64,000 nucleotides of DNA from assembly GCF_000439085.1 (NCBI RefSeq), contig NZ_AUUA01000012.1:57610-121609 (forward strand), written 5' to 3'. Each line of letters begins with the position of its first letter. Position 1 is the stretch's first letter. The stretch comes from Leminorella grimontii ATCC 33999 = DSM 5078 (lineage in GTDB: Bacteria > Pseudomonadota > Gammaproteobacteria > Enterobacterales > Enterobacteriaceae). A program made the position numbers and the translations under genes. The notes under the pieces are model-generated. The model had not been told where the DNA came from, searched no databases, and saw nothing but the letters and a program-made list of their open reading frames with translations. Of this stretch, positions 1 through 7,760 are shown piece after piece.

Positions 1-522
1 GCCCTGCTGACGCAGGTGGAGCAGAGCAAGCCCGCCGCTACGCCGGTGTGGTTTCTGCCCTACCTTTCCGGCGAACGCACGCCGCATAACAACCCTAACG
101 CCAAGGGCGCCTTCTGGGGTCTGACCCACGAGCACGGCCCGGCAGACTTGGGGCGAGCGGTGCTGGAGGGCGTTAGCTTTGCGCTGGCGGACGGCATGGA
201 CGTGCTGCACGCCACCGGCCTCAAGCCTGAAAGCGTGACGCTTATCGGCGGCGGCGCGCGTAGCCCCTACTGGCGGCAGATGTTGGCGGACGTCAGCGGG
301 CAGGCGCTGGAATATCGCACCGGCGGCGATGTCGGCCCGGCGCTGGGCGCGGCCAGGCTGGCGCAGATTGCAGTTAACCCCAGCATGCCGCTGGCCGAGT
401 TCTGCCCGCCGCTGCCGCTGGAGCAACGCCACGAACCAAACGCAACCCTTCATGAGGAATACCGGGAAAAGCGCGAGACGTTTCGCAGGCTTTACCAACA
501 GCTGCTCCCTTTATGTAAGTAA
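1..522 (+). CDS. xylB: xylulokinase, C-terminal part (5' end outside window)
   Basis: This is the last 173 codons of D-xylulose kinase, the FGGY-family enzyme that phosphorylates D-xylulose in the cytoplasm for entry into the pentose phosphate pathway. The frame is open from base 1, so the gene starts upstream of the window. The sequence closely follows the C-terminal half of E. coli XylB: the GERTPHNNP stretch, the GGGARS motif of the second ATPase domain, and the ending FRRLYQQLLPL. A GC-rich hairpin follows the stop codon. No xylA or xylR is visible because the gene runs in from the left edge. The identification is secure. Confidence 0.95.
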   Translation, partial: ALLTQVEQSKPAATPVWFLPYLSGERTPHNNPNAKGAFWGLTHEHGPADLGRAVLEGVSFALADGMDVLHATGLKPESVTLIGGGARSPYWRQMLADVSGQALEYRTGGDVGPALGAARLAQIAVNPSMPLAEFCPPLPLEQRHEPNATLHEEYREKRETFRRLYQQLLPLCK

Positions 523-534
523 CCCCTCACCTTT

Positions 535-553
535 CCCGGCGGCCCCCGCCGGG
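535..553 (+). terminator. hairpin downstream of xylB
   Basis: A perfect 8-bp GC stem (CCCGGCGG / CCGCCGGG) with a 3-nt loop starts 12 nt after the xylB stop. No strong T run follows, so it may stabilise the 3' end rather than terminate efficiently. Confidence 0.45.
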
Positions 554-706
554 ATAAGTTAAGTAAAATCATCAGGTAGCTGTTATTAAACCCTTTTTCG
601 GATTCCCTTTACGTTAAACCTTCCCCTTCGCTCACTACACGTTTATCCCTACAGCAGCTATGCTTATAGCGTTTTCAACTCAACTTTCTTTAAATAAGGA
701 GTCGCT

Positions 707-1156
707 ATGCGTTTACTTCCCGTACTTTCACTGGTTTTAGGACTGTGCGCCTTTGCCGGAACGGCCAACGCCGCTGAGGCGCAGACCGCACAGCAAAATA
801 AAATGACCGTTTGCAACAAAGAGGCGACGGACAAAGCGCTTAAGGGCGACGAGCGTAAAGCCTTTATGAGCGACTGCCTGAAGGCCAAGCCTGCCGCCGC
901 TGAAAAAGCGATGACCCCACAGCAGCAGAAAATGGCCGACTGCAACAAGCAGGCTGGCGATAAGAGCCTGAAGGGCGACGAGCGTAAGGCCTTTATGAGC
1001 GAATGCCTGAAGGCCAAGCCCGCTGCGGCAGAAAAGGCAATGACTCCGCAGCAGCAGAAGATGGCCGACTGTAACAAGCAGGCCGGTGATAAAAACCTCA
1101 AGGGCGACGAGCGTAAAACCTTTATGGCGAGCTGCCTGAAGGGGAATGCGGCGTAG
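707..1156 (+). CDS. psiF: PsiF-family periplasmic repeat protein with three repeats
   Basis: PsiF is a small exported protein of unknown function, phosphate-starvation inducible in E. coli. Residues 1-22 form a signal peptide ending in a typical ANA site. The mature part holds three copies of a 27-residue unit (about 33-59, 76-102 and 119-145) with a CNK motif, the core LKGDERKxFM and a second Cys near the end, joined by 16-residue Ala/Lys/Gln linkers. E. coli PsiF has two units, so this one is longer by one. The 129-bp period is also clear in the DNA. AAGGAG lies six bases before the ATG. I see no convincing Pho box upstream. Stand-alone gene. Confidence 0.88.
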   Translation: MRLLPVLSLVLGLCAFAGTANAAEAQTAQQNKMTVCNKEATDKALKGDERKAFMSDCLKAKPAAAEKAMTPQQQKMADCNKQAGDKSLKGDERKAFMSECLKAKPAAAEKAMTPQQQKMADCNKQAGDKNLKGDERKTFMASCLKGNAA

Positions 1157-1170
1157 TTCTATTTCAAGCT

Positions 1171-1196
1171 AAATGGCTGCCTGTGGGCGGCCATTT
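1171..1196 (+). terminator. psiF terminator hairpin
   Basis: AAATGGCTGCC and GGGCGGCCATTT pair (one G-U) around a short loop, followed by a short T/A tract, 15 nt after the psiF stop. Confidence 0.55.
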
Positions 1197-1237
1197 TAAA
1201 AAGCGCCAGCGACATTACTTATTAGGAAGCATAAAGA

Positions 1238-1753
1238 TTAATTTTTAATATCACGGCAATCTGGGGATTTTAATGCTGCTTCCCATAAATCTGGATATTT
1301 TTTACTACTGACGGTGATATTAAACGTATATCCCGCGTTAAGCGCTCGCAATGACCATCCAGGCTTGCAGAAAATAGAAGTCATCGCTTTCAATGTCTCT
1401 TTCTGTTCGGCCTTATCGCTATAAAGATTTTCCGTTCCCTGACCATCGGCCATATAGTACCTTACTTTAATTATGCTTCCTTCTCTGGATAAAGGCCCTT
1501 CCGACGGGTGCTTATCTTCATCAGCGTTATAGGCGGAAATATAGTCATCTATTAGTCTATCATTAATATCTTTATTGTTTTCAATAGCATTCATTGCCAC
1601 ATAGCTTTTACTATCATTTTTAGAAGGACTATTTTTATGATCCTGATAAAAAGAGTATCCAAACTTTCCTATCATATATAACCCCGCCACCAAAAATAGC
1701 ACCTTTATTCCATTTGACGGTTGATTTTTATTCCCTGATGAATGCTCTGACAT
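1238..1753 (-). CDS. hypothetical single-pass membrane protein
   Basis: No family is recognised. The 171-residue product has a short polar N-terminus, one membrane segment at about residues 16-36, and an external or periplasmic domain of about 130 residues containing two cysteines (in FCKPGW and in SPDC near the C-terminus). I chose the ATG preceded by AAGGGAT with about nine bases of spacing; an open frame extends 40 codons further upstream but has no ribosome site. The gene is AT-rich compared with its neighbours, which suggests acquisition. Function cannot be assigned; the architecture would fit a small accessory or immunity-type lipid-face protein, but nothing proves it. Confidence 0.6.
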   Translation of the reverse strand: MSEHSSGNKNQPSNGIKVLFLVAGLYMIGKFGYSFYQDHKNSPSKNDSKSYVAMNAIENNKDINDRLIDDYISAYNADEDKHPSEGPLSREGSIIKVRYYMADGQGTENLYSDKAEQKETLKAMTSIFCKPGWSLRALNAGYTFNITVSSKKYPDLWEAALKSPDCRDIKN

Positions 1754-1980
1754 AATAAATCCCTTAAATCCTATAGAGTAATTTTCTTTAGGAGTATAGA
1801 CAACTATCAAAACATGGAAAAGAAATAGAATTATTATTTTCATCATCCAATTTTCTTCTATTTTAAATAACAAATTACATTTTTTATTATATTTTTATTC
1901 TTAAAAAAACGCATTATTGAGAATAATAGCCCTACCAATCAGAATCACTCACCCCTATACGCCATATATCTGGAAGCCGC

Positions 1981-2019
1981 TTGACAGATGTCACCACATG
2001 TGTAATGTTATAACATTCC
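1981..2019 (+). promoter_or_regulatory. putative promoter with Zur-type operator upstream of rpmJ2
   Basis: TTGACA at 1981-1986 resembles a -35 box. A perfect 14-bp palindrome AATGTTATAACATT lies at 2004-2017, where the -10 box would be expected. It matches the core of known Zur (zinc uptake repressor) operators, which contain ATGTTATA-type half sites. Zur control of zinc-free ribosomal protein paralogues is established in several bacteria. The assignment here is by similarity of motif and context. Confidence 0.7.
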
Positions 2020-2036
2020 ATAACAAAGAGGTCATC

Positions 2037-2171
2037 ATGCAGGTTCTCAGCTCGCTGCGCTCGGCCAAGCTGCGCCATCCGGACTGTAAGATAGTCCGCC
2101 GTCACGGAAGAATTTTCGTTATCTGTAAATCAAATCCCCGCTTTAAGGCGGTTCAAGGGAGGAAAAAGTAG
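2037..2171 (+). CDS. ykgO: zinc-independent 50S ribosomal protein L36 paralogue (YkgO type)
   Basis: This 44-residue protein matches the alternative L36 (RpmJ2, YkgO). It replaces zinc-binding L36 in ribosomes during zinc shortage, releasing zinc. The diagnostic [24 protein letters not shown] features are present. Of the four zinc ligands of ordinary L36 only two cysteines (C17, C30) remain; the first Cys and the final His are replaced, as in other C-minus paralogues. The ATG at 2037 follows AGAGG; a longer in-frame opening from 1917 has no support. The L31 paralogue (ykgM), often next door, is absent here. A Zur-like palindrome precedes the gene. Confidence 0.92.
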   Translation: MQVLSSLRSAKLRHPDCKIVRRHGRIFVICKSNPRFKAVQGRKK

Positions 2172-2245
2172 ACCAGTAAACTCATTGCGTTATCCACTCC
2201 TGTGAGTGCTTACTCACATTTCGTTTTCCCGATCGTATTTATTCC

Positions 2246-2287
2246 AAGGCGATATTTATCCTCCTGTCCATAAAATATCGCCTTTTA
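2246..2287 (+). terminator. terminator downstream of rpmJ2
   Basis: AAGGCGATATTTAT pairs with ATAAAATATCGCCTT (one bulge), followed by TTTT. It sits about 75 nt after the L36 paralogue stop. The 2172-2490 gap otherwise holds the two palindromes listed next and no credible gene. Confidence 0.6.
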
Positions 2288-2377
2288 ATCAACAAATTGC
2301 TCATCGTTTACTCTTTCTTTTTATACGCAAGTTAGTATTTACTAACATATTTCGCTCACGATCCCTCTCTATCGCTG

Positions 2378-2402
2378 AATTAAACACGTTTCGTGTTTAA
2401 TT
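2378..2402. promoter_or_regulatory. perfect 11-bp inverted repeat upstream of the hydrolase-leuCD operon
   Basis: AATTAAACACG, a 3-nt loop, then CGTGTTTAATT. It could be a regulator-binding site or an RNA hairpin. It lies about 90 bp before the hydrolase start codon and has no T tract. Confidence 0.5.
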
Positions 2403-2431
2403 GCTCCACGGTTGGCCGTCTTGTTAATCCC

Positions 2432-2458
2432 ATTACCCCTTCTAGAATGAGGGGTAAT
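2432..2458. promoter_or_regulatory. second inverted repeat in the same leader
   Basis: ATTACCCCT and AGGGGTAAT form a perfect 9-bp stem around a 9-nt loop, ending 32 nt before the hydrolase start. Together with the 2378-2402 repeat it suggests an operator pair or a structured leader controlling the operon. Confidence 0.5.
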
Positions 2459-2490
2459 CGCTTAATCCAAACTGTGGGAGAAACCTCACC

Positions 2491-3378
2491 ATGCTGGCGA
2501 CACTCGAAAAACAAAAACGGCACGTGAATCAGGTAGACATCTGCTTTCGCACCGTCGGCCAAGGGCCGGCGCTGCTGATGCTCCACGGCCATCCGCAAAA
2601 CCACATGATGTGGCATAGGGTTGTACCGGAACTGTCCAAACGCTTTACGCTGGTCATTGCTGACCTGCGCGGCTACGGCGACAGCGATAAGCCCCGTTCG
2701 CCGGAAGGCCAAAGCGCCTATTCCAAGCGCATCATGGCGCAGGATATGTATGAGCTGATGGCGCAACTGGGCCACCCTACGTTTTCTATACTGGCGCACG
2801 ACCGCGGCGCACGCGTGGCCCACCGGCTGGCGCTGGACTACGCCGACGCGGTGCAAAGCATGACGCTGCTCGACATCGCGCCAACGCTCGCCATGTACCG
2901 GCAAACCAACGAGGCCTTTGCCCGAGCCTACTGGCACTGGTTCATGCTGATAAGGCCCACGCCGTTCCCGGAAATTCTTATCGAGCACGATCCCGCGCTC
3001 TATCTGCGCAGCGTTATGGGTGCGCGCAGCGCGGGAATGGCGCCGTTTACCAAAGAAGCCTTAGCGGAATACCAGCGCTGCCTGAGCCTGCCCAATGCGG
3101 CCTACGGCATCTGCGAAGACTACCGCGCCAGCGCCGGCATCGACCTTGAGCACGACGAGCAGGACATCCGGCTCGGCAACCGCGTTAGCTGCCCGCTGAT
3201 GGTGCTGTGGGGCAAAAACGGCGCTATTGAACAGTGTTTTGACCCGATCGGCGAGTGGAAGAAAGTGGCTACTCACCTGCAGGGTGAAGCGCTGCCTTGC
3301 GGCCACTACATCGCGGAAGAAGCCCCGGAGCTGCTGCTTGGCAAGGTTGTCCCCTTCTTTTCATCGGCCTGCGTCTAG
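2491..3378 (+). CDS. alpha/beta hydrolase, haloacetate dehalogenase-like
   Basis: A 295-residue cytoplasmic alpha/beta-hydrolase most like fluoroacetate/haloacetate dehalogenases (DehH1/FAcD group). The oxyanion-loop motif HGHP is at 32-35, the nucleophile aspartate in the HDRG motif at 104, a second acidic residue D128 in the LLDIAPT strand, and the catalytic histidine in CGHY at 272. This Asp-Asp-His layout matches haloacetate dehalogenases rather than serine esterases. The conserved FARAYWHWF segment of that family is also present. It is the first gene of an apparent operon with leuC and leuD (21-nt gap). The true substrate is unknown; a role tied to a hydroxy- or halo-acid intermediate of the LeuCD-like isomerase is inference. 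Confidence 0.8.
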   Translation: MLATLEKQKRHVNQVDICFRTVGQGPALLMLHGHPQNHMMWHRVVPELSKRFTLVIADLRGYGDSDKPRSPEGQSAYSKRIMAQDMYELMAQLGHPTFSILAHDRGARVAHRLALDYADAVQSMTLLDIAPTLAMYRQTNEAFARAYWHWFMLIRPTPFPEILIEHDPALYLRSVMGARSAGMAPFTKEALAEYQRCLSLPNAAYGICEDYRASAGIDLEHDEQDIRLGNRVSCPLMVLWGKNGAIEQCFDPIGEWKKVATHLQGEALPCGHYIAEEAPELLLGKVVPFFSSACV

Positions 3379-3399
3379 GCTTTTCGGAGAACTTTCACC

Positions 3400-4824
3400 A
3401 TGACGTTAGCAAAAACCCTTTATCGCAAGCTGATTGACTCCCACACCGTCCGCGAGCTGGACGCTCAGGGCAACGTGCTGCTGTACATCGATCGAACGGT
3501 CCTCAACGAATACACCAGCCCTCAGGCCTTCAGCGGCCTGAGGGAAAAAGGGCGCAGGGCCTGGCGGCCGGAAAGCGTGCTGCTCAACGTAGATCACGTC
3601 AACCCCACCCGCCCGGTGCGCGATGACAAAATGACCGATCCCGGCGGCCAGCTTCAGGTGGACTACTTCAGAGAGAACAGCCGCGACTTTGACATCGAGC
3701 TGTTTGACGTGCTGGACGAGCGTCAGGGCATCGAACACGTGGTCGCCCCGGAGCAGGGCTTCATTCTGCCCGGCATGGTCATCGCCGCAGGCGACAGCCA
3801 CACCACTACCTACGGGGCGCTGGGCGCTTTTGGCTTCGGCATCGGCACCTCGGAAATCGAACACCTTCTCGCCACGCAAACGCTGGCGTACAAGCGCCTG
3901 AAAACCATGCGCGTCACGGTTAGCGGCCAACTTGGTCCTTGGGTCACGGCAAAAGACGTCATTATGTCGCTGATTGCCCGCATCGGCGCCGACGGCGCAA
4001 CCGGCTACGCCATTGAATTTACCGGCCCGGCTATCGACGCCCTGAGCGTGGAAGGACGCATGACCATCTGCAATATGGCGGTTGAGGCGGGCGCGCGCGG
4101 CGCGTTCATGGCGCCAGACGAAAAAGTGTTTGAATATCTAAAGGATAAGCCCCGCGCCCCGAAAGGCGCGCTGTGGGAGCAGGCCATAGCCTACTGGCGC
4201 ACGCTGAAAACCGATCCCGGCGCGCAGTTTGACCAAGAGATTGCGCTCGACTGTTCTCACCTTGAGCCGATGGTCACCTGGGGCATCAGCCCCGATCAGG
4301 CCAGCGGCATCGGCGGCGAGGTGCCCGATCCGATGAACGAACCCAATCAACAGAAGCGGATCGCCGACGAAAAGGCGCTGGCCTATATGGACCTGCATCC
4401 CGGCACTCGCCTGTGCGAGGTGCGCATTTCCCACGCCTTTATCGGTTCTTGCACCAACGGCCGCATTGAAGACCTTCGTCAAGCGGCGAACGTATTGAAA
4501 GGGAAGAAGATCGCCGCCCACGTGCGGGGCATGATTATTCCCGGCTCCACGCTGGTTCGCCAGCAGGCCGAGCGGGAGGGGCTGGCGCAAATCTTTATCG
4601 ACGCGGGCTTTGAGTGGCGGCAGTCCGGCTGCTCCATGTGTCTGGCGATGAACGAAGACGTGCTGCAGCCCGGCGACCGCTGCGCCTCCAGCACTAACCG
4701 CAACTTTGCCGGGCGCCAGGGCGCCGGTTCAAGGACTCACCTGATGAGCCCGGCCATGGTGGCCGCTGCCGCCGTCGCGGGTCATCTGGTCGACGTCCGT
4801 TCAGTCAGCGGCCAAGGAGAATAA
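3400..4824 (+). CDS. leuC: 3-isopropylmalate dehydratase large subunit, probable second copy (LeuC family)
   Basis: An aconitase-superfamily large subunit of 474 residues. It carries the N-terminal HTVRELDAQGNVLLYID-type start, the GDSHTTTYGALGAFGFGIGTSE region, and the three 4Fe-4S cysteines in SCTNGR and SGCSMC. LeuC with LeuD interconverts 2- and 3-isopropylmalate. There is no leuA or leuB nearby; the neighbours are a dehalogenase-like hydrolase and a LysR regulator. This context recalls the second-copy leuC/leuD-type genes of enterobacteria (the supQ/newD region of Salmonella), so the substrate may be a related 2-alkylmalate rather than isopropylmalate. GGAG precedes the ATG. Only two bases separate it from leuD. 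Confidence 0.9.
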   Translation: MTLAKTLYRKLIDSHTVRELDAQGNVLLYIDRTVLNEYTSPQAFSGLREKGRRAWRPESVLLNVDHVNPTRPVRDDKMTDPGGQLQVDYFRENSRDFDIELFDVLDERQGIEHVVAPEQGFILPGMVIAAGDSHTTTYGALGAFGFGIGTSEIEHLLATQTLAYKRLKTMRVTVSGQLGPWVTAKDVIMSLIARIGADGATGYAIEFTGPAIDALSVEGRMTICNMAVEAGARGAFMAPDEKVFEYLKDKPRAPKGALWEQAIAYWRTLKTDPGAQFDQEIALDCSHLEPMVTWGISPDQASGIGGEVPDPMNEPNQQKRIADEKALAYMDLHPGTRLCEVRISHAFIGSCTNGRIEDLRQAANVLKGKKIAAHVRGMIIPGSTLVRQQAEREGLAQIFIDAGFEWRQSGCSMCLAMNEDVLQPGDRCASSTNRNFAGRQGAGSRTHLMSPAMVAAAAVAGHLVDVRSVSGQGE

Positions 4825-4826
4825 CC

Positions 4827-5444
4827 ATGCAAACCTTTACACAAGTGACCGGAAAAGTCGCGCCGATGCTGGACCCAAACGTCGATACCGACGTCATCAT
4901 GCCCAAGCAGTTTCTTAAGGGGATCGATCGTAAAAATCTGGATCGCGGCCTGTTCTTCGACCTGCGTCTGAACGCCGACGGCACGCCCAACCCGGACTTC
5001 ATCCTCAACCGCCCGCAGTGGAAAGGCAGCGCCTTTATGGTGGTCGGCCCTAACTTCGGCTGCGGCTCCAGCCGCGAGCACGCCGTCTGGGGCCTACAGC
5101 AGACCGGCATACGCGCGCTTATCGGCACCTCGTTCGCCGGCATTTTTGGCGATAACTGCCAGCGTAACGGCATCCTGCTTATCCGCCTGACGCCTGCGGC
5201 GCTCGCCCAAGTGGCCGATGCGGCGCAGGATCCAAAAAGAAATGAAATCACCGTCGACCTGCCGGGCAAGGCCATCGTGCTTAAGGGCGGAGAGGTTATT
5301 CCCTTTGAGATAGACAGCCGCAATCAGGAAGCGCTGATCAAAGGGCTGGACGCCATCGGCGTGACGCTGGAATACCAGCAGGAAATCCGCGACTTTGAGG
5401 CAGGCTACCGTCAGCGCTGCCCGTGGGTGGTGATATCGCGTTAA
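4827..5444 (+). CDS. leuD: 3-isopropylmalate dehydratase small subunit, probable second copy (LeuD family)
   Basis: The 205-residue swivel-domain partner of the preceding large subunit. The N-terminal half has the DTDVIMPKQFLK motif; the FGCGSSREHA motif, which binds substrate and positions the small subunit, is intact. AAGGAG lies in front of the ATG, and the gene starts two bases after leuC, so the pair is clearly co-translated. Length and motifs are those of an active enzyme. Whether it serves leucine synthesis or a peripheral pathway cannot be told from sequence; the isolation from leuAB argues for the latter. A hairpin with six T residues follows and should end the operon. Confidence 0.9.
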   Translation: MQTFTQVTGKVAPMLDPNVDTDVIMPKQFLKGIDRKNLDRGLFFDLRLNADGTPNPDFILNRPQWKGSAFMVVGPNFGCGSSREHAVWGLQQTGIRALIGTSFAGIFGDNCQRNGILLIRLTPAALAQVADAAQDPKRNEITVDLPGKAIVLKGGEVIPFEIDSRNQEALIKGLDAIGVTLEYQQEIRDFEAGYRQRCPWVVISR

Positions 5445-5463
5445 GCTAACGTGAGGAACTGAG

Positions 5464-5513
5464 AAAGCGCCCTCGCCCTGCCCGCCGTCCCCCGACGCGA
5501 GCGGGGCTTTTTT
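5464..5513 (+). terminator. terminator between leuD and the convergent LysR gene
   Basis: A long imperfect GC stem (AAAGC/GCTTT at the base, CTCGC-type pairing above) ends in six T residues on the plus strand, just before the 3' end of the convergent regulator gene. Confidence 0.6.
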
Positions 5514-6439
5514 CAGGCCAGAGAGGAAAAATAGTTCTCAAGAAACTCGACGCACACCTTCAGCTTGGCCGAGTCGGACAGCCGCTGCGGGTAGACGGCC
5601 CAAATGTCCGCCGGCTGAGAATATTCCGGCAGCACCTGCACCAGCCGCCCTTCGTCCAGATAGGGCTTTACGTCCCACAGAGAACGCAAAAAGATGCCGT
5701 GCCCGTCCAACCCCCAGCGCAGCACCATCGCACCACTGTTGGATGAGAGCCGCCCGTCGATGCGGGCGACGTACTCACGCTCGTCCCCCTGCCTATTCAG
5801 CCGCCAGCTGCCAAAGGGCGTATCGCGCTCGCGCAGCGCCAGGCAGTCGTGAGAAGCCAGGTCCTCGAGAGTTTGCGGCGCGCCGCGAGCGGCAAGATAT
5901 TCCTTCGACGCACACAGCACGCGCGCGTTGCCCATCAGCTTTCTGGCCAGATACTGGTTGGGCAGGTCGCTGCCGACGCGAATTTCCAAGTCAAACCCTT
6001 CCGCAATCAGGTCGGTAGCGCGATCGGAGGTCACGACCTGGATCGCCAGATTAGGATACCGCTTGCCAAGCTGGGATACCGCAGGCGCAACGTGGTTGCG
6101 GCCAAAGCCGAAGGAACAGACAATGCGCAGCGTCCCCTGCGGCTCCCGCCGCGCTTCGGTGACGTCGCTGAGAAAGTCGTCCAGATCGTTTAGGATCCGC
6201 TGCGCCCACAGGCGGGCCTTCTCGCCCTCTTCCGTCAGCACGATGCTGCGGGTCGTACGGTGAAACAGCCTGACGTTAAGCGAACTCTCCAGAATGCTCA
6301 TCCGCTTGCTAACGTAGGCGGGGGAAACGCCAAGCTCGGCCGCGGCGCGAGCGAAGTTCTGCCTGCGGACCACCGTTAAAAAGACGCGAAGATCCTCATT
6401 TAGCGGCAGCGAAGGTCGGACTATGTTCATTGAGGTCAT
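5513..6439 (-). CDS. LysR-family transcriptional regulator
   Basis: About 308 residues, the usual LysR length. The N-terminal winged helix-turn-helix is visible (DLRVFLTVVRRQNFARAAAEL, then VSPAYVSKRMSILE as recognition helix), followed by a substrate-binding domain. The layout resembles the DmlR/YeaT branch that controls organic-acid genes. A longer opening adds 16 residues upstream, but GGAAG before the chosen ATG and family length favour the shorter form; an ATG three codons further in is also possible. It converges on the hydrolase-leuCD operon, so regulation of that operon is plausible but not shown. The 350 bp upstream (to 6791) are AT-rich and hold no gene I can support. Confidence 0.88.
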   Translation of the reverse strand: MTSMNIVRPSLPLNEDLRVFLTVVRRQNFARAAAELGVSPAYVSKRMSILESSLNVRLFHRTTRSIVLTEEGEKARLWAQRILNDLDDFLSDVTEARREPQGTLRIVCSFGFGRNHVAPAVSQLGKRYPNLAIQVVTSDRATDLIAEGFDLEIRVGSDLPNQYLARKLMGNARVLCASKEYLAARGAPQTLEDLASHDCLALRERDTPFGSWRLNRQGDEREYVARIDGRLSSNSGAMVLRWGLDGHGIFLRSLWDVKPYLDEGRLVQVLPEYSQPADIWAVYPQRLSDSAKLKVCVEFLENYFSSLA

Positions 6440-6791
6440 TCCTGCTTCCGGCGCTCTTACCCTCGCCGGCGACAAAGGGCGAGACACAACGCATTGTAAA
6501 AATAGAAGAATTCCAATCTGGTTTTATTTTTTATTTAAAAACTGCGGACAACGTAACAATAAAACTGGCTAAAAGCGCAGATATCCCGATAACTCACTAT
6601 ATTTCGCTTCCCGCACCGATGCGGCAGGCGAAACGATTCAATCCGTGATAGATTTCACACTAACGAATGATAAATTCAGTCAATTCCATGACCTGACAAG
6701 CATACCTTCAATGTATTATTCGTGAAGCGATTCAACTCACAGGCTTCACTACCGACAGAAAAACAGCACTATATTTCAGGATCGTTCCATA

Positions 6792-7388
6792 ATGACATTT
6801 TATTGGGCTGCCCAAATCGTAGGCGGCATTGCCTTTCTTGTAGGCATTACCATGTTCTTCAACCGCAACGAGCGCGGCTTTAAGTTTCAACTCGCCGGTT
6901 ACTCAACCATCATGTGCGTTCACTTCTTTATGCTGGGCGCTAACGCGGCGGGCATGAGCGTACTGCTTAGCGCCATTCGCACCATCGTGTCCATCTGGTG
7001 GCGCAACGTCTGGATCATGGTGATATTCATCATTCTGCCGCTGATTTTCGCTACCATGAGGATCAAGCACCCGGTCGAAATCCTGCCGATTGCGGGCGCT
7101 ATCGTCAGCACCTGGGCGATGTTTCGCACCAGTGGCCTGAAGATGCGCAGCCTGATGTGGTGCTCCACCGCCTGCTGGGTTATCCACAACGTTTGGGCCC
7201 ACTCCATCGGCGGCACGCTCATCGAATCGAGCTTTTTAGTGATGAACGGCTTTAACATCATTCGTTTCTACCGCATGCAGAAGCGCGGGATTGACCCGTT
7301 TGCGGTGGAAAGCCGGGTTGTTAAAGAGAAAGAGCAGAGTGAAGAGGCTGATACAGTGGAATTGAAAAAACCAGAGCGTGCGGAATAG
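6792..7388 (+). CDS. YgjV-family inner membrane protein
   Basis: A 198-residue protein with at least five hydrophobic segments, matching the bacterial inner membrane protein family of E. coli YgjV (Imp-YgjV). Recognisable features are the FFNRNERGFKFQLAGYS stretch, where a short cytoplasmic loop follows the first membrane helix, and the Trp-rich WCSTACWVIHNVWAHS helix. The C-terminal 30 residues are charged and probably cytoplasmic. The family has no firmly known function. AGGATCG lies before the ATG. It is a stand-alone gene ending just before a repeat element that appears to have landed at its terminator. Confidence 0.75.
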   Translation: MTFYWAAQIVGGIAFLVGITMFFNRNERGFKFQLAGYSTIMCVHFFMLGANAAGMSVLLSAIRTIVSIWWRNVWIMVIFIILPLIFATMRIKHPVEILPIAGAIVSTWAMFRTSGLKMRSLMWCSTACWVIHNVWAHSIGGTLIESSFLVMNGFNIIRFYRMQKRGIDPFAVESRVVKEKEQSEEADTVELKKPERAE

Positions 7389-7403
7389 GGTAAAAAATGA
7401 AAC

Positions 7404-7747
7404 AGAGGCCGCAGTCGCGGCCTCTCAGACTGCTGACAAACCGACCTAATAAGCTTCAGAGGATATTCCGGCCGAAAATACAACCTACTTATATCACCAC
7501 TGTGCTCGGCCGGAAGAGCGCCTGTATTAGCTTTGGGAGCGCGGCGGGCCTAGCCCTCCTACGGGCCGTTATGAAGCCTTTCGGCTTCACCCTGGCGGGC
7601 CAGCGTAAACGCTGTTCAAACCAGCTTGCGCTGGTTTGTCGTTGGCTTACGCCAAGTCGACCCCAACGGAGGCCTCTCCCGCCGTTTGATCCCGTAGGTT
7701 TTTCCAAAACCTTTGTCAACAATCTCAGAGGTCGCAGTCGCGGCCTC
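7404..7747. repeat. 344-bp hairpin-rich element with terminal inverted repeats (MITE-like)
   Basis: The ends 7404-7440 and 7711-7747 are inverted copies of each other (29 of 37 positions identical). Each end is itself a 9-bp-stem hairpin. Inside are at least six further short hairpins with 2-4 nt loops: 7546-7556, 7573-7588 (GAAGCC/GGCTTC), 7601-7614 (CAGCGT/ACGCTG), 7618-7637 (AAACCAGC/GCTGGTTT), 7642-7655 and 7696-7710. It has no credible ORF. It lies between the convergent ygjV and selB genes, where it may also act as terminator: the right-hand hairpin is followed by a T-rich tract on the plus strand. I see no other copy in the window. Confidence 0.6.
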
Positions 7748-7760
7748 TTTCTTTACGACC

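Noticed and set aside
535..700. Pho box upstream of psiF
   Set aside because: Only a weak CTGTTAT half site is present, without a properly spaced second half.
664..1101. 145-codon open frame opposite psiF
   Set aside because: It is the antisense of the three psiF repeats and simply mirrors their periodicity; it has no ribosome site of its own.
2206..2400. 64-codon open frame after the L36 paralogue
   Set aside because: It runs through the terminator and a perfect palindrome and shows no protein-like pattern.
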